Shown: piece by piece, positions 7,891 to 17,453 of the stretch | Layout: the number at the start of each line of letters is the position of its first letter | Numbering within the stretch: the first letter of the stretch is position 1 | Assembly: GCA_001306305.2 (NCBI GenBank) | Contig: CP155577.1 | Span: forward strand, 3,207,501-3,271,500 | DNA: 64,000 bases | DNA from: Citromicrobium bathyomarinum | Lineage (GTDB): Bacteria > Pseudomonadota > Alphaproteobacteria > Sphingomonadales > Sphingomonadaceae | Direction: 5' to 3' | Notes under the pieces: model-generated | Database searches by the model: none | Told to the model about the DNA's origin: nothing | Seen by the model: the letters and a program-made list of their open reading frames with translations, nothing else | Translations under genes and position numbers: made by a program

Positions 7891-8718
7891 TCAGTCCTCG
7901 TCGGCCCAGTCTATCTCGCGGGCGACCGCACGGATCGCCTCGGGCGAATAGGAAAAGCCCATGTGGCTGCAGCGCAGGGCAACCGCCCGGTCGCGCTCAC
8001 CCGGGTAGCCGGCGGCCGAGCGCGGGCTGATCGCGCCGTCGCGCGGGCTCCACAGCGCGACGGTTTCGACCGGAGGTTTGCGTGAAAGCTGCGCGGCGAG
8101 CTTCACATCGGCGATCCGGTGGCCGGCCACCGCCTGATAGATCCGCCACACGTTGTTTGCGCGCAGGTTGCCCGAAAAGGGCGAGCCCATCGAAATCACC
8201 TTCGCCACCGCATCGGGCTGACGCTTGGCCAGCTCGCGCGCGTAGAGCCCGCCGAGGCTCCAGCCGACCAGAACCACCGGCGCGCCCGCCCGCTGGTGCA
8301 GGTCGAGCAGGCGATTCTCCAGCTGGCTGAACAGCTCTTCCGAAAAGCCCCAGTTATAGCCGCATCCCCAGCGCTTGACCGTATGGCCCGCATCTTCGAG
8401 CCGCCGCGCGAAATAGCGCATCTTGATCGGGTTGGTCCCGAAACCGGGCAGCACCATCACCATCCGCGGGGTTTGTGCCTTGGCTATGCGGAACGGTTTG
8501 AACAGGCTGCGGTAAAGGCGGCGCGCGGGTTCGATCATGTAGCCAAGCTCGCGCAGCAGCAGCCACAGGCGCGGGCCGGTAGAGCCGTCGGGATCGGGTT
8601 CGCTGGCAAGTTCGATGCGGCGCGCCCACTCGCTGTCGGCGAGCGCGGTGAACCCGTACACGCCGGTGCTGGGTGCTGGCTGAGCGGTGGCCTGTGGTAT
8701 CCTGAAAAACCCTCGCAT
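7891..8718 (-). CDS. Alpha/beta hydrolase (lipase/thioesterase-like)
   Basis: This protein of about 275 residues has oxyanion/elbow sequences VLPGFGTNPIKMRYFARRL and nucleophile GWSLGG. An Asp candidate lies in LWSPRDGAISP and the His in CSHMGFSYSP. No signal peptide is evident. I placed the start at the ATG at 8718; an in-frame TTG at 8736 adds six residues, and neither start has an ideal Shine-Dalgarno sequence. The substrate is unknown. Confidence 0.82.
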   Translation of the reverse strand: MRGFFRIPQATAQPAPSTGVYGFTALADSEWARRIELASEPDPDGSTGPRLWLLLRELGYMIEPARRLYRSLFKPFRIAKAQTPRMVMVLPGFGTNPIKMRYFARRLEDAGHTVKRWGCGYNWGFSEELFSQLENRLLDLHQRAGAPVVLVGWSLGGLYARELAKRQPDAVAKVISMGSPFSGNLRANNVWRIYQAVAGHRIADVKLAAQLSRKPPVETVALWSPRDGAISPRSAAGYPGERDRAVALRCSHMGFSYSPEAIRAVAREIDWADED

Positions 8719-8804
8719 GCCTTCATAATGCGGCAAGAGGCTTAGAGTTTCACGAATGCGTCGACACTGGTCCTATGCGCAGGGCGCATGGGTGGTGCGC
8801 GCGC

Positions 8805-9323
8805 CTACTTCGCCTCGCCGGGGCACTCGCCGATCCGCTCGCTCGTCACGCGCATGTCGATGCCGCCCTTGCCGCCCTCGAACCCGGCCACGGTCATCCT
8901 CAGGTCGGTCGCGGTCTCGCTCAGCGTGCCCTCGATCCGGGCCTCCGTCTCCGGCTGGAACTGGTCGCCCTTGCAGGTCATCACCGCGTTCAGCGTACCA
9001 TCCTGCAGATCGTAGCTATCGAAGCGACAAGCATCGCGGCCCTGCATGTCGAGCAGCATCTCGCGATAGCCGCCCGCGACATCCGCCTGCGTCAGGCACG
9101 TCGTGTCGTCGGCGAACTGGCTGCCCGAGGCAGCGCCGCCCGCCCCGCCGATACTCACCTGCATGCGGTACAGCCCGGGCTGGAGGACGACATCCCCATC
9201 CACCTTTTCGGGCGGCGCCTCGTCCTTGTCGTAGAGCGACTCCCCGCAGCCTCCCAGACCCAGCGCGAAGGACAGGGTCAGGAGCGCGACGATCCCGCCC
9301 CGGGGTACAATGCGCTTGGTCAT
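8805..9323 (-). CDS. DUF3617 lipoprotein (copy B)
   Basis: The 172-residue lipoprotein (LGGC lipobox near residue 26) has DUF3617 features: LQPGLYRMQV, a conserved TTCLTQADV Cys pair region, DACRFDSYDLQDGTLNAVMTC and a C-terminal RIGECP. The function of the family is unknown; it is common in Sphingomonadales. It lies 52 bases downstream of a second DUF3617 gene on the same strand and is about the same length, so the pair probably arose by tandem duplication. Confidence 0.86.
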   Translation of the reverse strand: MTKRIVPRGGIVALLTLSFALGLGGCGESLYDKDEAPPEKVDGDVVLQPGLYRMQVSIGGAGGAASGSQFADDTTCLTQADVAGGYREMLLDMQGRDACRFDSYDLQDGTLNAVMTCKGDQFQPETEARIEGTLSETATDLRMTVAGFEGGKGGIDMRVTSERIGECPGEAK

Positions 9324-9375
9324 GGGGTGCCTTTATCGCTTGCTTGTCAGTTTGGTCCGGTGGCGGGCGGCGTGA

Positions 9376-9933
9376 CTAGGCCGGGCAGTCGCCGATCCGC
9401 TTGCCGGTGACGGTGCCCTTCATGGTGACATCGCCTGCACGCGTGCCGCTGATCCGGTTGTCCATGGTGAGCGTGAAGCTCTCGTCCCCGAACTTGCCGT
9501 CCATTGCGATATTGGCCGTGCCACCCTCATCGGTTGCGCAGGTCATCCGCAGGGTCAGGTTGCCGCCTGCATGGTCGAACGTGTCATAGGTGCAGTTGTC
9601 GTTCTTCTCACCGCCGAAGAAGCCCGCGTTGGGCCGGTCCGCTTCCTCCTGCGTCAGGCAGGATGTGGTCGTCATCGCGCTGCCCATCTGCTTGGTCATG
9701 AAGTCCTTCATCTTCTCGGGCACGCCGGGAATATCGAATTCGGTGAACTCGATCGTGTTTTCCCACTGGCCGGGGCGCATGGTGATCTCGTCGCCGGCAG
9801 CAGCGACTTCGCTGGCCATTTCCTCGCTGGTGAGTTTGCCATCGGCGTCGGCCTTGTCGGCATTATCGCTCGCGCCGTCGGAGCAGGCGGCCAGCAGGGC
9901 CAGGCAGGCGGAAGCGGCAAGAATGGTGCGCAT
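9376..9933 (-). CDS. DUF3617 lipoprotein (copy A)
   Basis: The 185-residue lipoprotein (LLAAC lipobox) has the same DUF3617 pattern as its neighbour: MRPGQWENTIEF, TTSCLTQEEAD, DNCTYDTFDHAGGNLTLRMTC and a C-terminal RIGDCP. Its N-terminal linker is acidic and alanine-rich and is not shared with copy B. It is the upstream member of a two-gene run and divergent from uvrB, with about 120 bases between. Confidence 0.88.
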   Translation of the reverse strand: MRTILAASACLALLAACSDGASDNADKADADGKLTSEEMASEVAAAGDEITMRPGQWENTIEFTEFDIPGVPEKMKDFMTKQMGSAMTTTSCLTQEEADRPNAGFFGGEKNDNCTYDTFDHAGGNLTLRMTCATDEGGTANIAMDGKFGDESFTLTMDNRISGTRAGDVTMKGTVTGKRIGDCPA

Positions 9934-10052
9934 GGTGTGTCTCCCGGGGAAGCATTGGTGGGCCGTAACCCGTCAGGCCATCACCCTAGGCAGCAGGGCC
10001 AAGCGCGACAACTGCCATTGCGACGGGCGTGCGATGCGCCAATATGAACGCC

Positions 10053-12227
10053 ATGGCCGAACTCATCATCAGACGCGGGCTCGACGAGCCGGACACCACC
10101 GGCGAATTCGTGCCCCACAAGCCCGCGCGCCCCGAAAAGAGCATGCCGGGCAAGCGGTTCGAACTCGTCAGCGAATACGAACCCGCAGGCGACCAGCCGA
10201 CCGCGATCGAGGAACTGGTTCGCGAGGCGGAGGGTGGCGAGAAGACGCAGGTGCTCCTCGGCGTGACCGGATCGGGCAAGACCTTCACCATGGCCAAGGT
10301 GATCGAGGAATTGCAGCGGCCCGCGCTGATCCTTGCGCCCAACAAGATCCTCGCCGCGCAGCTCTATGGCGAGTTCAAGAGCTTCTTCCCCAACAACGCG
10401 GTCGAGTATTTCGTCAGCTATTACGACTACTACCAGCCCGAAGCCTACGTGCCCCGGTCCGACACCTACATCGAGAAGGAAAGCTCGGTGAACGAGGCGA
10501 TCGACCGGATGCGCCACTCGGCCACGCGCGCGCTGCTGGAGCGGGACGACGTTATCATCGTCGCCTCGGTCAGCTGCCTTTACGGGATCGGATCGGTCGA
10601 GACCTATTCGGCGATGATCTTCGACATCAAGCAGGGCGAGAGCGTCGACCAGCGCGAGCTGATCCGCAAGCTGGTCGCACTGCAATACAAGCGCAACGAC
10701 GTCGCCTTTGCGCGCGGCAATTTCCGCGTGCGCGGCGACAATCTCGAACTCTTCCCCAGCCACCTTGAAGACACCGCCTGGCGGATCAGCTTCTTCGGCG
10801 ACGATATCGAGGAGATCGTCGAGTTCGATCCGCTCACCGGCAAGCCCGGCACCAAGCTGGACAAGGTGCGCGTCTATGCCAACTCGCACTACGTCACGCC
10901 CGGGCCGACGATGAAACAGGCCGCCGAGGCGATCAAGTTCGAGCTCGCCGAACGGCTCAAGGAGCTGGAGGCGGAGGGCAAGCTGCTCGAACACCAGCGG
11001 CTGGAGCAACGCACCAATTTCGACCTCGAGATGATCGCCGCGACAGGTTCTTGCAACGGGATCGAGAACTACTCGCGCTTCCTCACCGGTCGCCTGCCCG
11101 GCGAGCCGCCCCCCACCCTGTTCGAATATCTGCCCGAGAACGCATTGCTGTTCGTCGACGAGAGCCACCAGACCGTGCCGCAGATCGGCGCGATGGCGCG
11201 CGGGGACCACCGCCGCAAGATCACGCTGGCCGAATACGGCTTCCGCCTGCCCAGCTGTATCGACAACCGCCCGCTGCGCTTCAACGAGTGGGACGCGATG
11301 CGCCCGCAGACCTTCGCCGTCTCCGCCACGCCCGGCGGGTGGGAGCTGGAACAGACCGGCGGCGTCTTCGCAGAACAGGTGATCCGCCCCACCGGCCTGA
11401 TCGACCCGCCGGTCGAGATCCGCCCGGTCGAGGATCAGGTCCAGGACTGTATCGAGGAGTGCAAGGCGACCGCCGCCAAGGGCTACCGCACGCTCGTCAC
11501 CACGCTGACCAAGCGGATGGCCGAAGACCTGACCGAGTTCATGCACGAGGCGGGCGTCAAGGTCCGCTACATGCACTCCGACGTCGAGACGCTGGAGCGT
11601 ATCGAGCTGATCCGCGACCTGCGGCTGGGCGTGTACGACGTGCTGGTGGGCATCAACCTGCTGCGCGAAGGCTTGGACATTCCCGAATGCGGGCTGGTGT
11701 GCATTCTGGACGCGGACAAGGAAGGCTTCCTGCGCTCCGAAACCTCGCTTATCCAGACCATCGGCCGCGCCGCGCGCAACGTCGATGGCCGCGTGATCCT
11801 CTACGCCGATCGCATCACGGGCAGCATGGAACGCGCCATGGCGGAGACCGAGCGGCGGCGCGAGAAACAGCGCGCGTATAACGAGGAACACGGGATCACC
11901 CCGACCACCATCCGCCGCGCGATCGCCGACATCACCGCCCACGCCACCAAGGGCGAGGATGGCGAACCCGAGGACGAGGCTACGCCGCTCGTGGGCCACA
12001 ACCTGCGTGCCTACATCGAAGACCTCGAAAAGAAGATGCGCGAAGCCGCCGCGAACCTCGAGTTCGAGGAGGCAGGCCGTCTGCGCGACGAGATTCGCGC
12101 GCTGGAAGCGGACGAGCTTGGCTTGCCGGAGGGCGAGCAGAAGGCCGCACGCGTGGGACGGAGCAATGAGGGCAAGCCGGGGACGCGGAAGCTCAGGTAC
12201 GGGCGGACGCAGAAGAAGATGCGGTGA
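10053..12227 (+). CDS. uvrB: Excinuclease ABC subunit UvrB
   Basis: The 724-residue protein loads onto damaged DNA from UvrA and presents it to UvrC in nucleotide excision repair. Visible motifs are Walker [11 protein letters not shown], the beta-hairpin region [15 protein letters not shown], helicase motifs ending in [10 protein letters not shown], and a C-terminal UVR motif ([25 protein letters not shown]). The ATG at 10053 (MAELIIRRG) is chosen over an ATG at 10044 and a GTG at 10029 by comparison with remembered family N-termini. No LexA box was found upstream. Confidence 0.97.
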   Translation: MAELIIRRGLDEPDTTGEFVPHKPARPEKSMPGKRFELVSEYEPAGDQPTAIEELVREAEGGEKTQVLLGVTGSGKTFTMAKVIEELQRPALILAPNKILAAQLYGEFKSFFPNNAVEYFVSYYDYYQPEAYVPRSDTYIEKESSVNEAIDRMRHSATRALLERDDVIIVASVSCLYGIGSVETYSAMIFDIKQGESVDQRELIRKLVALQYKRNDVAFARGNFRVRGDNLELFPSHLEDTAWRISFFGDDIEEIVEFDPLTGKPGTKLDKVRVYANSHYVTPGPTMKQAAEAIKFELAERLKELEAEGKLLEHQRLEQRTNFDLEMIAATGSCNGIENYSRFLTGRLPGEPPPTLFEYLPENALLFVDESHQTVPQIGAMARGDHRRKITLAEYGFRLPSCIDNRPLRFNEWDAMRPQTFAVSATPGGWELEQTGGVFAEQVIRPTGLIDPPVEIRPVEDQVQDCIEECKATAAKGYRTLVTTLTKRMAEDLTEFMHEAGVKVRYMHSDVETLERIELIRDLRLGVYDVLVGINLLREGLDIPECGLVCILDADKEGFLRSETSLIQTIGRAARNVDGRVILYADRITGSMERAMAETERRREKQRAYNEEHGITPTTIRRAIADITAHATKGEDGEPEDEATPLVGHNLRAYIEDLEKKMREAAANLEFEEAGRLRDEIRALEADELGLPEGEQKAARVGRSNEGKPGTRKLRYGRTQKKMR

Positions 12228-12382
12228 GGTAGGATCGACTGTTCACTGTATCCACAGGCGAACTGTCGAGAACTCGATAGCCTTACGCTTGACAGCTGTG
12301 AGAAATCAGCGGAATTTTTTGGGGCAACGGGGAGGCACATCGATTTTTCTTGGGCAAGTTACGCCCGCAATCGGAGTGCCAA
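12228..12382. other. Intergenic region upstream of a 35-residue peptide gene
   Basis: This contains a TTGACA hexamer at 12289-12294, a possible -35 box, with only a weak AT-rich -10 candidate about 17 bases downstream. A GAAC-N6-GAAC sequence at 12259-12272 has the wrong spacing for a LexA box. A GTATCCACA sequence resembles a DnaA box but stands alone. Confidence 0.35.
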
Positions 12383-12490
12383 ATGACCCCCTTCGAAATC
12401 GTCTCCCTGATCGTCGCTATCATCATGCTCGCGGGCGGCTTCGCCTTCGCCGGTATCCAGATCGGCAAGTCGCTCGGCGAGAAGAAGTGA
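12383..12490 (+). CDS. Small single-span membrane protein, 35 residues
   Basis: The frame starts MTPFEIVSLIVAIIML, continues as one hydrophobic helix with an AGGFAFAG glycine-rich end, and closes with the basic tail GKSLGEKK. GGAG lies 6 bases before the ATG. Spacing, the hydrophobic profile and codon use like its neighbours support a real gene. It has no recognised family. A palindromic repeat pair follows directly. Confidence 0.6.
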   Translation: MTPFEIVSLIVAIIMLAGGFAFAGIQIGKSLGEKK

Positions 12491-12506
12491 GCACCTTGCT
12501 CACCAC

Positions 12507-12599
12507 CGTCATGCCGAACTTGTTTCGGCATCCAGTCCTCCATCTGATCCGCACGCCGAAAACCTAAGACTGGACCCCGAAACAAGTTCGGGGTGACGG
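12507..12599. repeat. Inverted palindromic repeat pair (REP/BIME-like)
   Basis: CCGTCATGCCGAACTTGTTT (from 12507) and its imperfect reverse complement ending GAAACAAGTTCGGGGTGACGG (to 12599) flank about 30 bases. Each arm holds an internal CCGAA...TTCGG-type dyad. This arrangement is typical of dispersed extragenic palindromes. It lies between the 35-residue peptide gene and the CIA30 gene. Confidence 0.65.
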
Positions 12600-12701
12600 T
12601 CTGGTCGCTTGTCATAACTTTCGCTGCCCCGCATTCTTACGTTCCCGGATTGCTCCCTCCCCAAACCCAGCGTCGGCGGGCAGTGGGCATAATCCACCGC
12701 C

Positions 12702-13250
12702 ATGCTATACACCCTCGCCATGAGCCTCACCGCAATCGAACCCGGTACCTGCCGCACGCTGCTCGACTTCAGCGATCCTGACGAGTTCGCACGATGGGAA
12801 GTCATCAACGACGGCGTAATGGGTGGCCTCTCCAAAGGCCATATCGCGCAGGTCGGCGACGCCCTTTCCTTCACTGGCACGATCAACACCAATGGCGGCG
12901 GGTTCACCTCTCTGCGACGAACCTTACCCGAAGGCGCGATGGCCGGGGCGCGGACGCTTCGGATCGTCTATTCGGGCGATGCGCGCACCTACGAGGTGAC
13001 GCTGCGCTCCGATGCGAGGGAGCGGGGGCGGCGTATTGCCTACCGTGCGGCCCTGACGCCCGGGGAAAGTGCCGGGGAGTGGTCCGTCGCGGCGATAGAT
13101 CTTGCAAAGCTGGAAACCTCCCTGTTCGGGCAACAGGTCGACGCGCCCGCTTTCGCAACCCAGGAAGCGCAAAGTGTCGGGCTGATCATTGCCGACGGGA
13201 TCGATGGCGATTTCGCGATGCGGCTCCAGCGGATCGAAGCCTGCGCATAG
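12702..13250 (+). CDS. CIA30-family protein
   Basis: This protein of 182 residues or fewer has the CIA30 (complex I intermediate-associated protein 30) signature: WEVINDGVMGGLSKG, FTGTINTNGGGFTSLR, a beta-rich core and an ADGIDGDFAMRLQRIEA end. The fold is a carbohydrate-binding-module-like jelly roll. Mitochondrial CIA30/NDUFAF1 aids complex I assembly; the bacterial role is unproven. In-frame starts are at 12702 and 12720, and neither has a clear Shine-Dalgarno sequence. Confidence 0.82.
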   Translation: MLYTLAMSLTAIEPGTCRTLLDFSDPDEFARWEVINDGVMGGLSKGHIAQVGDALSFTGTINTNGGGFTSLRRTLPEGAMAGARTLRIVYSGDARTYEVTLRSDARERGRRIAYRAALTPGESAGEWSVAAIDLAKLETSLFGQQVDAPAFATQEAQSVGLIIADGIDGDFAMRLQRIEACA

Positions 13251-13310
13251 CGGCCATGCGCTGCCCGCAGGTGGATTTACGCGTGCGTGAAGGGCTGGCA
13301 TAGCGCCGCC

Positions 13311-14822
13311 ATGATCCTTCGCACGTTCAGCAATCTTGCCGCCGCAGCTGCGCTGGCAGCCGCCCTTCCCACCATCGCCATCGCGCAGGACAAGGCTGAC
13401 GCCGCGAAGTCGGAAGCGCCGAGTATCGACCCGCAGGTCCGCACCCGCGACCTCAGCGGCACCTTCGGCGGGCAGCGGATCGGCTACACCGCGACCATCG
13501 CCGAGCACGTGCTGGCCAACGACGATGGCAAGCCCGAAGCGGTGATCGTCACCACCAGCTACGTGAAGAACCCGCGCGATACCTCGCGGCCGGTGTTCTT
13601 CATCTATAATGGCGGGCCCGGCTCTGGCTCGGTGTGGCTGCAGATGGGGGCGTTCGGGCCGAAGCGGGTGGCGATTCCCAGCGACGCGCGCGACGATGGC
13701 GCACCGCCCTACCCGATCCTCGACAATCCGGATTCGCTGCTCGACGTCGCGGACCTCGTCTTCATCGATCCGCCGGGCACGGGCTTCAGCTACCTGACGA
13801 AAGGCACCGACCCGGAGAAATATTACGGGCTGGAGCAGGACGCGCGCGCGGTCGCCACGGTGATCCGCCGCTGGATCAACGACAATAACCGCTGGAACAG
13901 CCCCAAATATCTCGGCGGCGAAAGCTACGGCACCACCCGCACCGCGATGGTGGTGCGCGAGCTGGAGGGGGCGACCTACAACGACGTCGGCCTCAACGGG
14001 CTGATCCTGATCTCGACCATTCTCGATTTCGCCGCGCGCGAGCCGACGCCGGGCAACGAGATGGCCTATGTGATGGCGCTGCCCAATATGGCCACCGCCG
14101 CCTACTATCACGGCAAAGCGCAAGCCCCGTCGGTGCAGGCAATAGCGGAGGAAGCCCGCCAGTTCGCGATCGGTCCTTATGCCACCGCGCTGATGAAGGG
14201 GCAGGACCTGCCCGATGCCGAACGCGCGAGCGTGCGCGCCGAACTCTCCCGCCTGACCGGCCTGTCCGAGACCTTCCTCGACCAGGCGGAGCTGCGGGTG
14301 ACCGACCAGCGCTTCTACAAGGAGCTGCTGCGCGACCGGGGGCTGACCATCGGCCGGCTCGACAGCCGCTATACAGGGACGGATTACGACAATGCGGGCG
14401 AATATCCGGACAACGACCCGAGCTTCTACGGCATCGATGGGGGCTATACCGCCGCGATCAATTCCTGGGCGCGCGATACGCTGGGGTTCGAGACGGACCG
14501 CGAGTACCAGGCGATCGGCAGCGATCCGGGGCGCTATTGGGACTGGAGCCTGTCGGGCCGGGGGCGCGGTGCCTATCTCAACGTCGCGCCGTTTATCGGC
14601 GATGCGATGCGCCAGAATTCGCAGCTGCGCACCTTCGTTGGCCAGGGCTGGTACGATTTCGCCACGCCCTTCTTCGGCGCGGAATATTCATTGAACCGCG
14701 TGGGCATCCCGCAGGACCGGGTCGAGTTCCACTACTACGACGCAGGCCATATGATGTATATTCGCGACGAGGACCGGGCGAAGCTGTCGCGCGACATCCG
14801 CGCCTTCATCCGCGCCCGCTGA
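13311..14822 (+). CDS. S10-family serine carboxypeptidase-like protein, secreted
   Basis: The 503-residue protein has a signal peptide (to about AIAQ). The S10 motifs are NGGPGSGSVW, nucleophile GESYGT, and the C-terminal DAGHMMY with the catalytic His. It is probably a periplasmic serine peptidase acting at C-termini. The ATG at 13311 gives a clean signal peptide and is preferred to an in-frame GTG at 13287. It overlaps the following lipoprotein gene by one base (TGATG), so the two are probably translationally coupled. Confidence 0.93.
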   Translation: MILRTFSNLAAAAALAAALPTIAIAQDKADAAKSEAPSIDPQVRTRDLSGTFGGQRIGYTATIAEHVLANDDGKPEAVIVTTSYVKNPRDTSRPVFFIYNGGPGSGSVWLQMGAFGPKRVAIPSDARDDGAPPYPILDNPDSLLDVADLVFIDPPGTGFSYLTKGTDPEKYYGLEQDARAVATVIRRWINDNNRWNSPKYLGGESYGTTRTAMVVRELEGATYNDVGLNGLILISTILDFAAREPTPGNEMAYVMALPNMATAAYYHGKAQAPSVQAIAEEARQFAIGPYATALMKGQDLPDAERASVRAELSRLTGLSETFLDQAELRVTDQRFYKELLRDRGLTIGRLDSRYTGTDYDNAGEYPDNDPSFYGIDGGYTAAINSWARDTLGFETDREYQAIGSDPGRYWDWSLSGRGRGAYLNVAPFIGDAMRQNSQLRTFVGQGWYDFATPFFGAEYSLNRVGIPQDRVEFHYYDAGHMMYIRDEDRAKLSRDIRAFIRAR

Positions 14823-15388
14823 TGGAGCGTCGCACTTTCGCCCTGTTCGCCGCGCTCCCGCTCGCGCTGGCGGCGTGCCAGCCGCCTGCGGCAGAGCGCT
14901 ACGAAGAGCGTAACGATCCGCCCGAGCCGGAAAGCTTCGCCAGCGAGCCGCAGGCCTCGCCCGATGCGCAAGGGGCGGTGTGGGCGCCCAGCCAGACGCC
15001 GCTGCGCCTGCTCTATGGCATTCCCGGCCAGCAGCCTTTCGCCGCGATCGCGTGCGAGATGGAAGGCGAAACGCCATCGCTGCGCGTGACCCGCTTCGTG
15101 CGGGCGGACGAGGGCGCGCAGGCGCTGATGGCGATGGTCGGCAATGGCCACAAGGAACGCTTTGCCGTCGATGCCATCGATAATGGCCGCGCCTTCCTGT
15201 GGGAGGGGACGATCCCGCTCGCGTCGGAAAAGCTCGACGTGCTGACCGGCCTGCGCCGGGTGGAACTGACGATTCCGGGTGCGGGCACGCTGGCGCTCAA
15301 CGCCAGCGAGGCTCCGCGCAACCTTATCGAGAGCTGTCGTCTGGCTGCGCGGAAGCAGTCGCCAGATCCGGAAGAACCCGCGGAGTAA
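14822..15388 (+). CDS. Hypothetical lipoprotein
   Basis: The 188-residue protein has a lipobox LALAAC (Cys near residue 19), an acidic, proline-rich linker and a beta-rich domain beginning near WAPSQTPLRLLYG. No family is recognised. It starts on the stop codon of the S10 peptidase gene, so the products may act together in the periplasm. Its last 65 bases lie antisense to the end of the convergent dsbD-type gene. Confidence 0.78.
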   Translation: MERRTFALFAALPLALAACQPPAAERYEERNDPPEPESFASEPQASPDAQGAVWAPSQTPLRLLYGIPGQQPFAAIACEMEGETPSLRVTRFVRADEGAQALMAMVGNGHKERFAVDAIDNGRAFLWEGTIPLASEKLDVLTGLRRVELTIPGAGTLALNASEAPRNLIESCRLAARKQSPDPEEPAE

Positions 15389-17399
15389 GCACCTGCGACA
15401 GGCGCTGCGGTGCGCTCGCGCCCGGCGCATACCACAGGTATAGCGGCACGCCCGCCACGCCCTGCTGCGTCAGGAACGCGGTGATCGCGGGATCGCGCCG
15501 GGTCCAGTCCCCGCGCAGCACCACCGCATCGGCAGCGTCCAGCGCCTGCACGCTCGCCTGCGTCTCGATCGCGACGCTCTCGTTCACCTTGCAGGTCAGG
15601 CACCAGTCGGCGGTGAAATAGAGGAAAACCGGGCGGTTTGCTGCACGCGCCTGGGCCAGCGCGGCCTCGCTGAAGGGCTGGCTGTCGAGCATGTCGCTGG
15701 ACGGGTTGCTGGCATCCGGATCGAACTGCTCCGCCGCTTGCATAAGCAGGAGGGGCGCGACGATCGCGAACATGGCTATCAGCGGCTTGCGCCTTGTCTG
15801 CTGCCGCTGCGCCGGAGCAAGCAGGACCGCGAGAAGCCCAAGCACGCTCGCCGCCGCGCCCACACACACGACGAGGAACATCGTCCCGCCGGTTCGCCAC
15901 AGCAACCAGCCGAGCGCCAGCGCGGTCAGCCCCATCGGCAGCGCCATCCAGCGGCGGAAGGTCACCATCCACTTGCCGGGCCTCGGCAGCCGCTGGCGGA
16001 TGGCGGGCACGAAGCCGACCAGCAGGAACGGCAGCGCGATCCCCAGCCCCAGCGCGGCGAACAGGCCGAGTGCGAGAGGCCACGGAAGCACCAGCGCCGC
16101 GCCCAGAGCCGCAGCCATGAACGGGCCCGTACACGGTGTGGCCACGAACGCCGCGAGCACCCCGGTCGCGAAGGAGCCGCGCCCGCTCGCGCCGCCGCCG
16201 GTGATCGCCATCCCGGGAATCTCGAACGCGCCGAGGAAGTTCGCGGTCAGCGCCACGGCCAGCAGGAACAGCGCGACCACCACGCCCGGCTCCTGCAACT
16301 GGAACGCCCAGCCGACCGCTTCCCCGCTCGCGCGCAGCACCAGCAGCAGTCCGCCCAGCGCAAGGCAGGCAATCACCACCCCCGCAGTATAGGCCAGCGC
16401 ATCCTTGCGCGCCGACGCCTCCGACCCGCCCGCCTTGGCCAGCGACAGCGCCTTGAGGCTGAGGATCGGAAACACGCAGGGCATGACGTTGAGGATCAGC
16501 CCGCCCAGCAGCGCCGCGCCCAGCAGCGCCCACCATGGAGGCAAGTCGCTGCCCATGCGGATCGGCTCGCCCCCGGTGGGCACTGTGCCCGGCGCGCCTT
16601 CGAACTGGAGCCCGGTGCCATCGCCCAGCCGCACGATGCCCGAAATGCCCGCGGGCATGGCCGCCCCTTCGGCGAGCGGGATCTCGGCCACAAGCATGTC
16701 GCCCGCGCGCGCAAAGCGCTGCGGCACGGCGTAGCGGACCAGTTCGCGCGTCCCCACGAACACATGCGGGGTGCCGACATCGAGGCTGGCGGGCAGGGGA
16801 ATCGCGATCCGCAGGCTGTCGCCCTCCACCGCGAAACGTGCGGGTTGATCGAGCGGGGCAGCAAGCGCGCTCTGGAACGCGGCGAAGCGCGAATCCTGTT
16901 CACCCGCGCCCACCCCGACCACCGCGCGCAAACGCGCCTCCTGGGGCACGCAGATTGTGTCGGTGCAGGCGAGGTAGAAGGCCTTGCCGGTCAGCTCGAA
17001 CGGGCCGTCCACCGCCGCATCCGGCGCGAGGCGCAGTGGCGCGACGACGGCGTAGTCGCCTTCGAACACGTGGTTCATCAGCCCGCCGATTAGCAGCGTC
17101 TTGGGCGGGGGATAGTGGAAGTCGCCGATGGTGACTCCTGCGGGCAGGTCCCACTCGACCTGCATCCCCAGCCCCGCATCGCCGGGATTGGACCAGTAAC
17201 CGTGCCATTCAGCGGACTTGGGTGAGAACTCGATTGCGATCCGCGTCTCGCCGCCCTTCGCCACCGGCCCTTCGACCAGCAGACGCGCGGCAATATTGGC
17301 GTCCTGTGCCTGCGCCGCGCTGGGAACCAGCGCCGCGAACAGTGCCGCAACGAACAGCGCCAGCACACGGCGAACCACGGGGAGGCTTGCGGAGGTCAT
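15324..17399 (-). CDS. dsbD: DsbD/ScsB-type thiol:disulfide interchange protein
   Basis: The 691-residue protein has a signal peptide (to about AQAQ). An N-terminal periplasmic DsbD-alpha-like domain carries TGKAFYLACTDTICVPQEA, with two cysteines. A central membrane domain of about eight helices has VMPCVFPILSLKAL and VATPCTGPF, the conserved redox cysteines. A C-terminal thioredoxin-like domain has the active site WCLTC. It carries electrons from cytoplasmic thioredoxin to periplasmic disulfides. The N-terminal domain looks more like ScsB than E. coli DsbD. The start at 17399 follows from the signal peptide. Confidence 0.92.
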   Translation of the reverse strand: MTSASLPVVRRVLALFVAALFAALVPSAAQAQDANIAARLLVEGPVAKGGETRIAIEFSPKSAEWHGYWSNPGDAGLGMQVEWDLPAGVTIGDFHYPPPKTLLIGGLMNHVFEGDYAVVAPLRLAPDAAVDGPFELTGKAFYLACTDTICVPQEARLRAVVGVGAGEQDSRFAAFQSALAAPLDQPARFAVEGDSLRIAIPLPASLDVGTPHVFVGTRELVRYAVPQRFARAGDMLVAEIPLAEGAAMPAGISGIVRLGDGTGLQFEGAPGTVPTGGEPIRMGSDLPPWWALLGAALLGGLILNVMPCVFPILSLKALSLAKAGGSEASARKDALAYTAGVVIACLALGGLLLVLRASGEAVGWAFQLQEPGVVVALFLLAVALTANFLGAFEIPGMAITGGGASGRGSFATGVLAAFVATPCTGPFMAAALGAALVLPWPLALGLFAALGLGIALPFLLVGFVPAIRQRLPRPGKWMVTFRRWMALPMGLTALALGWLLWRTGGTMFLVVCVGAAASVLGLLAVLLAPAQRQQTRRKPLIAMFAIVAPLLLMQAAEQFDPDASNPSSDMLDSQPFSEAALAQARAANRPVFLYFTADWCLTCKVNESVAIETQASVQALDAADAVVLRGDWTRRDPAITAFLTQQGVAGVPLYLWYAPGASAPQRLSQVLTPRVLPDLATASAQPDDSSR

Positions 17400-17453
17400 C
17401 GCCAGCGGCCTAGGGCTGTCGCAATCCCAAGACAAGCGAGCGAGCGCCCAGCA

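Noticed and set aside
9981-11999. 672-codon minus-strand open frame
   Set aside because: It is antisense to uvrB in a high-GC region. The composition is low-complexity (runs of Arg, Ala, His, Asp), and uvrB is unmistakable.
12249-12257. DnaA box-like GTATCCACA near uvrB as a replication origin
   Set aside because: It is a single imperfect copy with no dnaA, dnaN or hemE-type context.
12259-12272. GAAC-N6-GAAC as a second LexA box
   Set aside because: The spacing is 6, not 7, and no damage-response gene follows directly.
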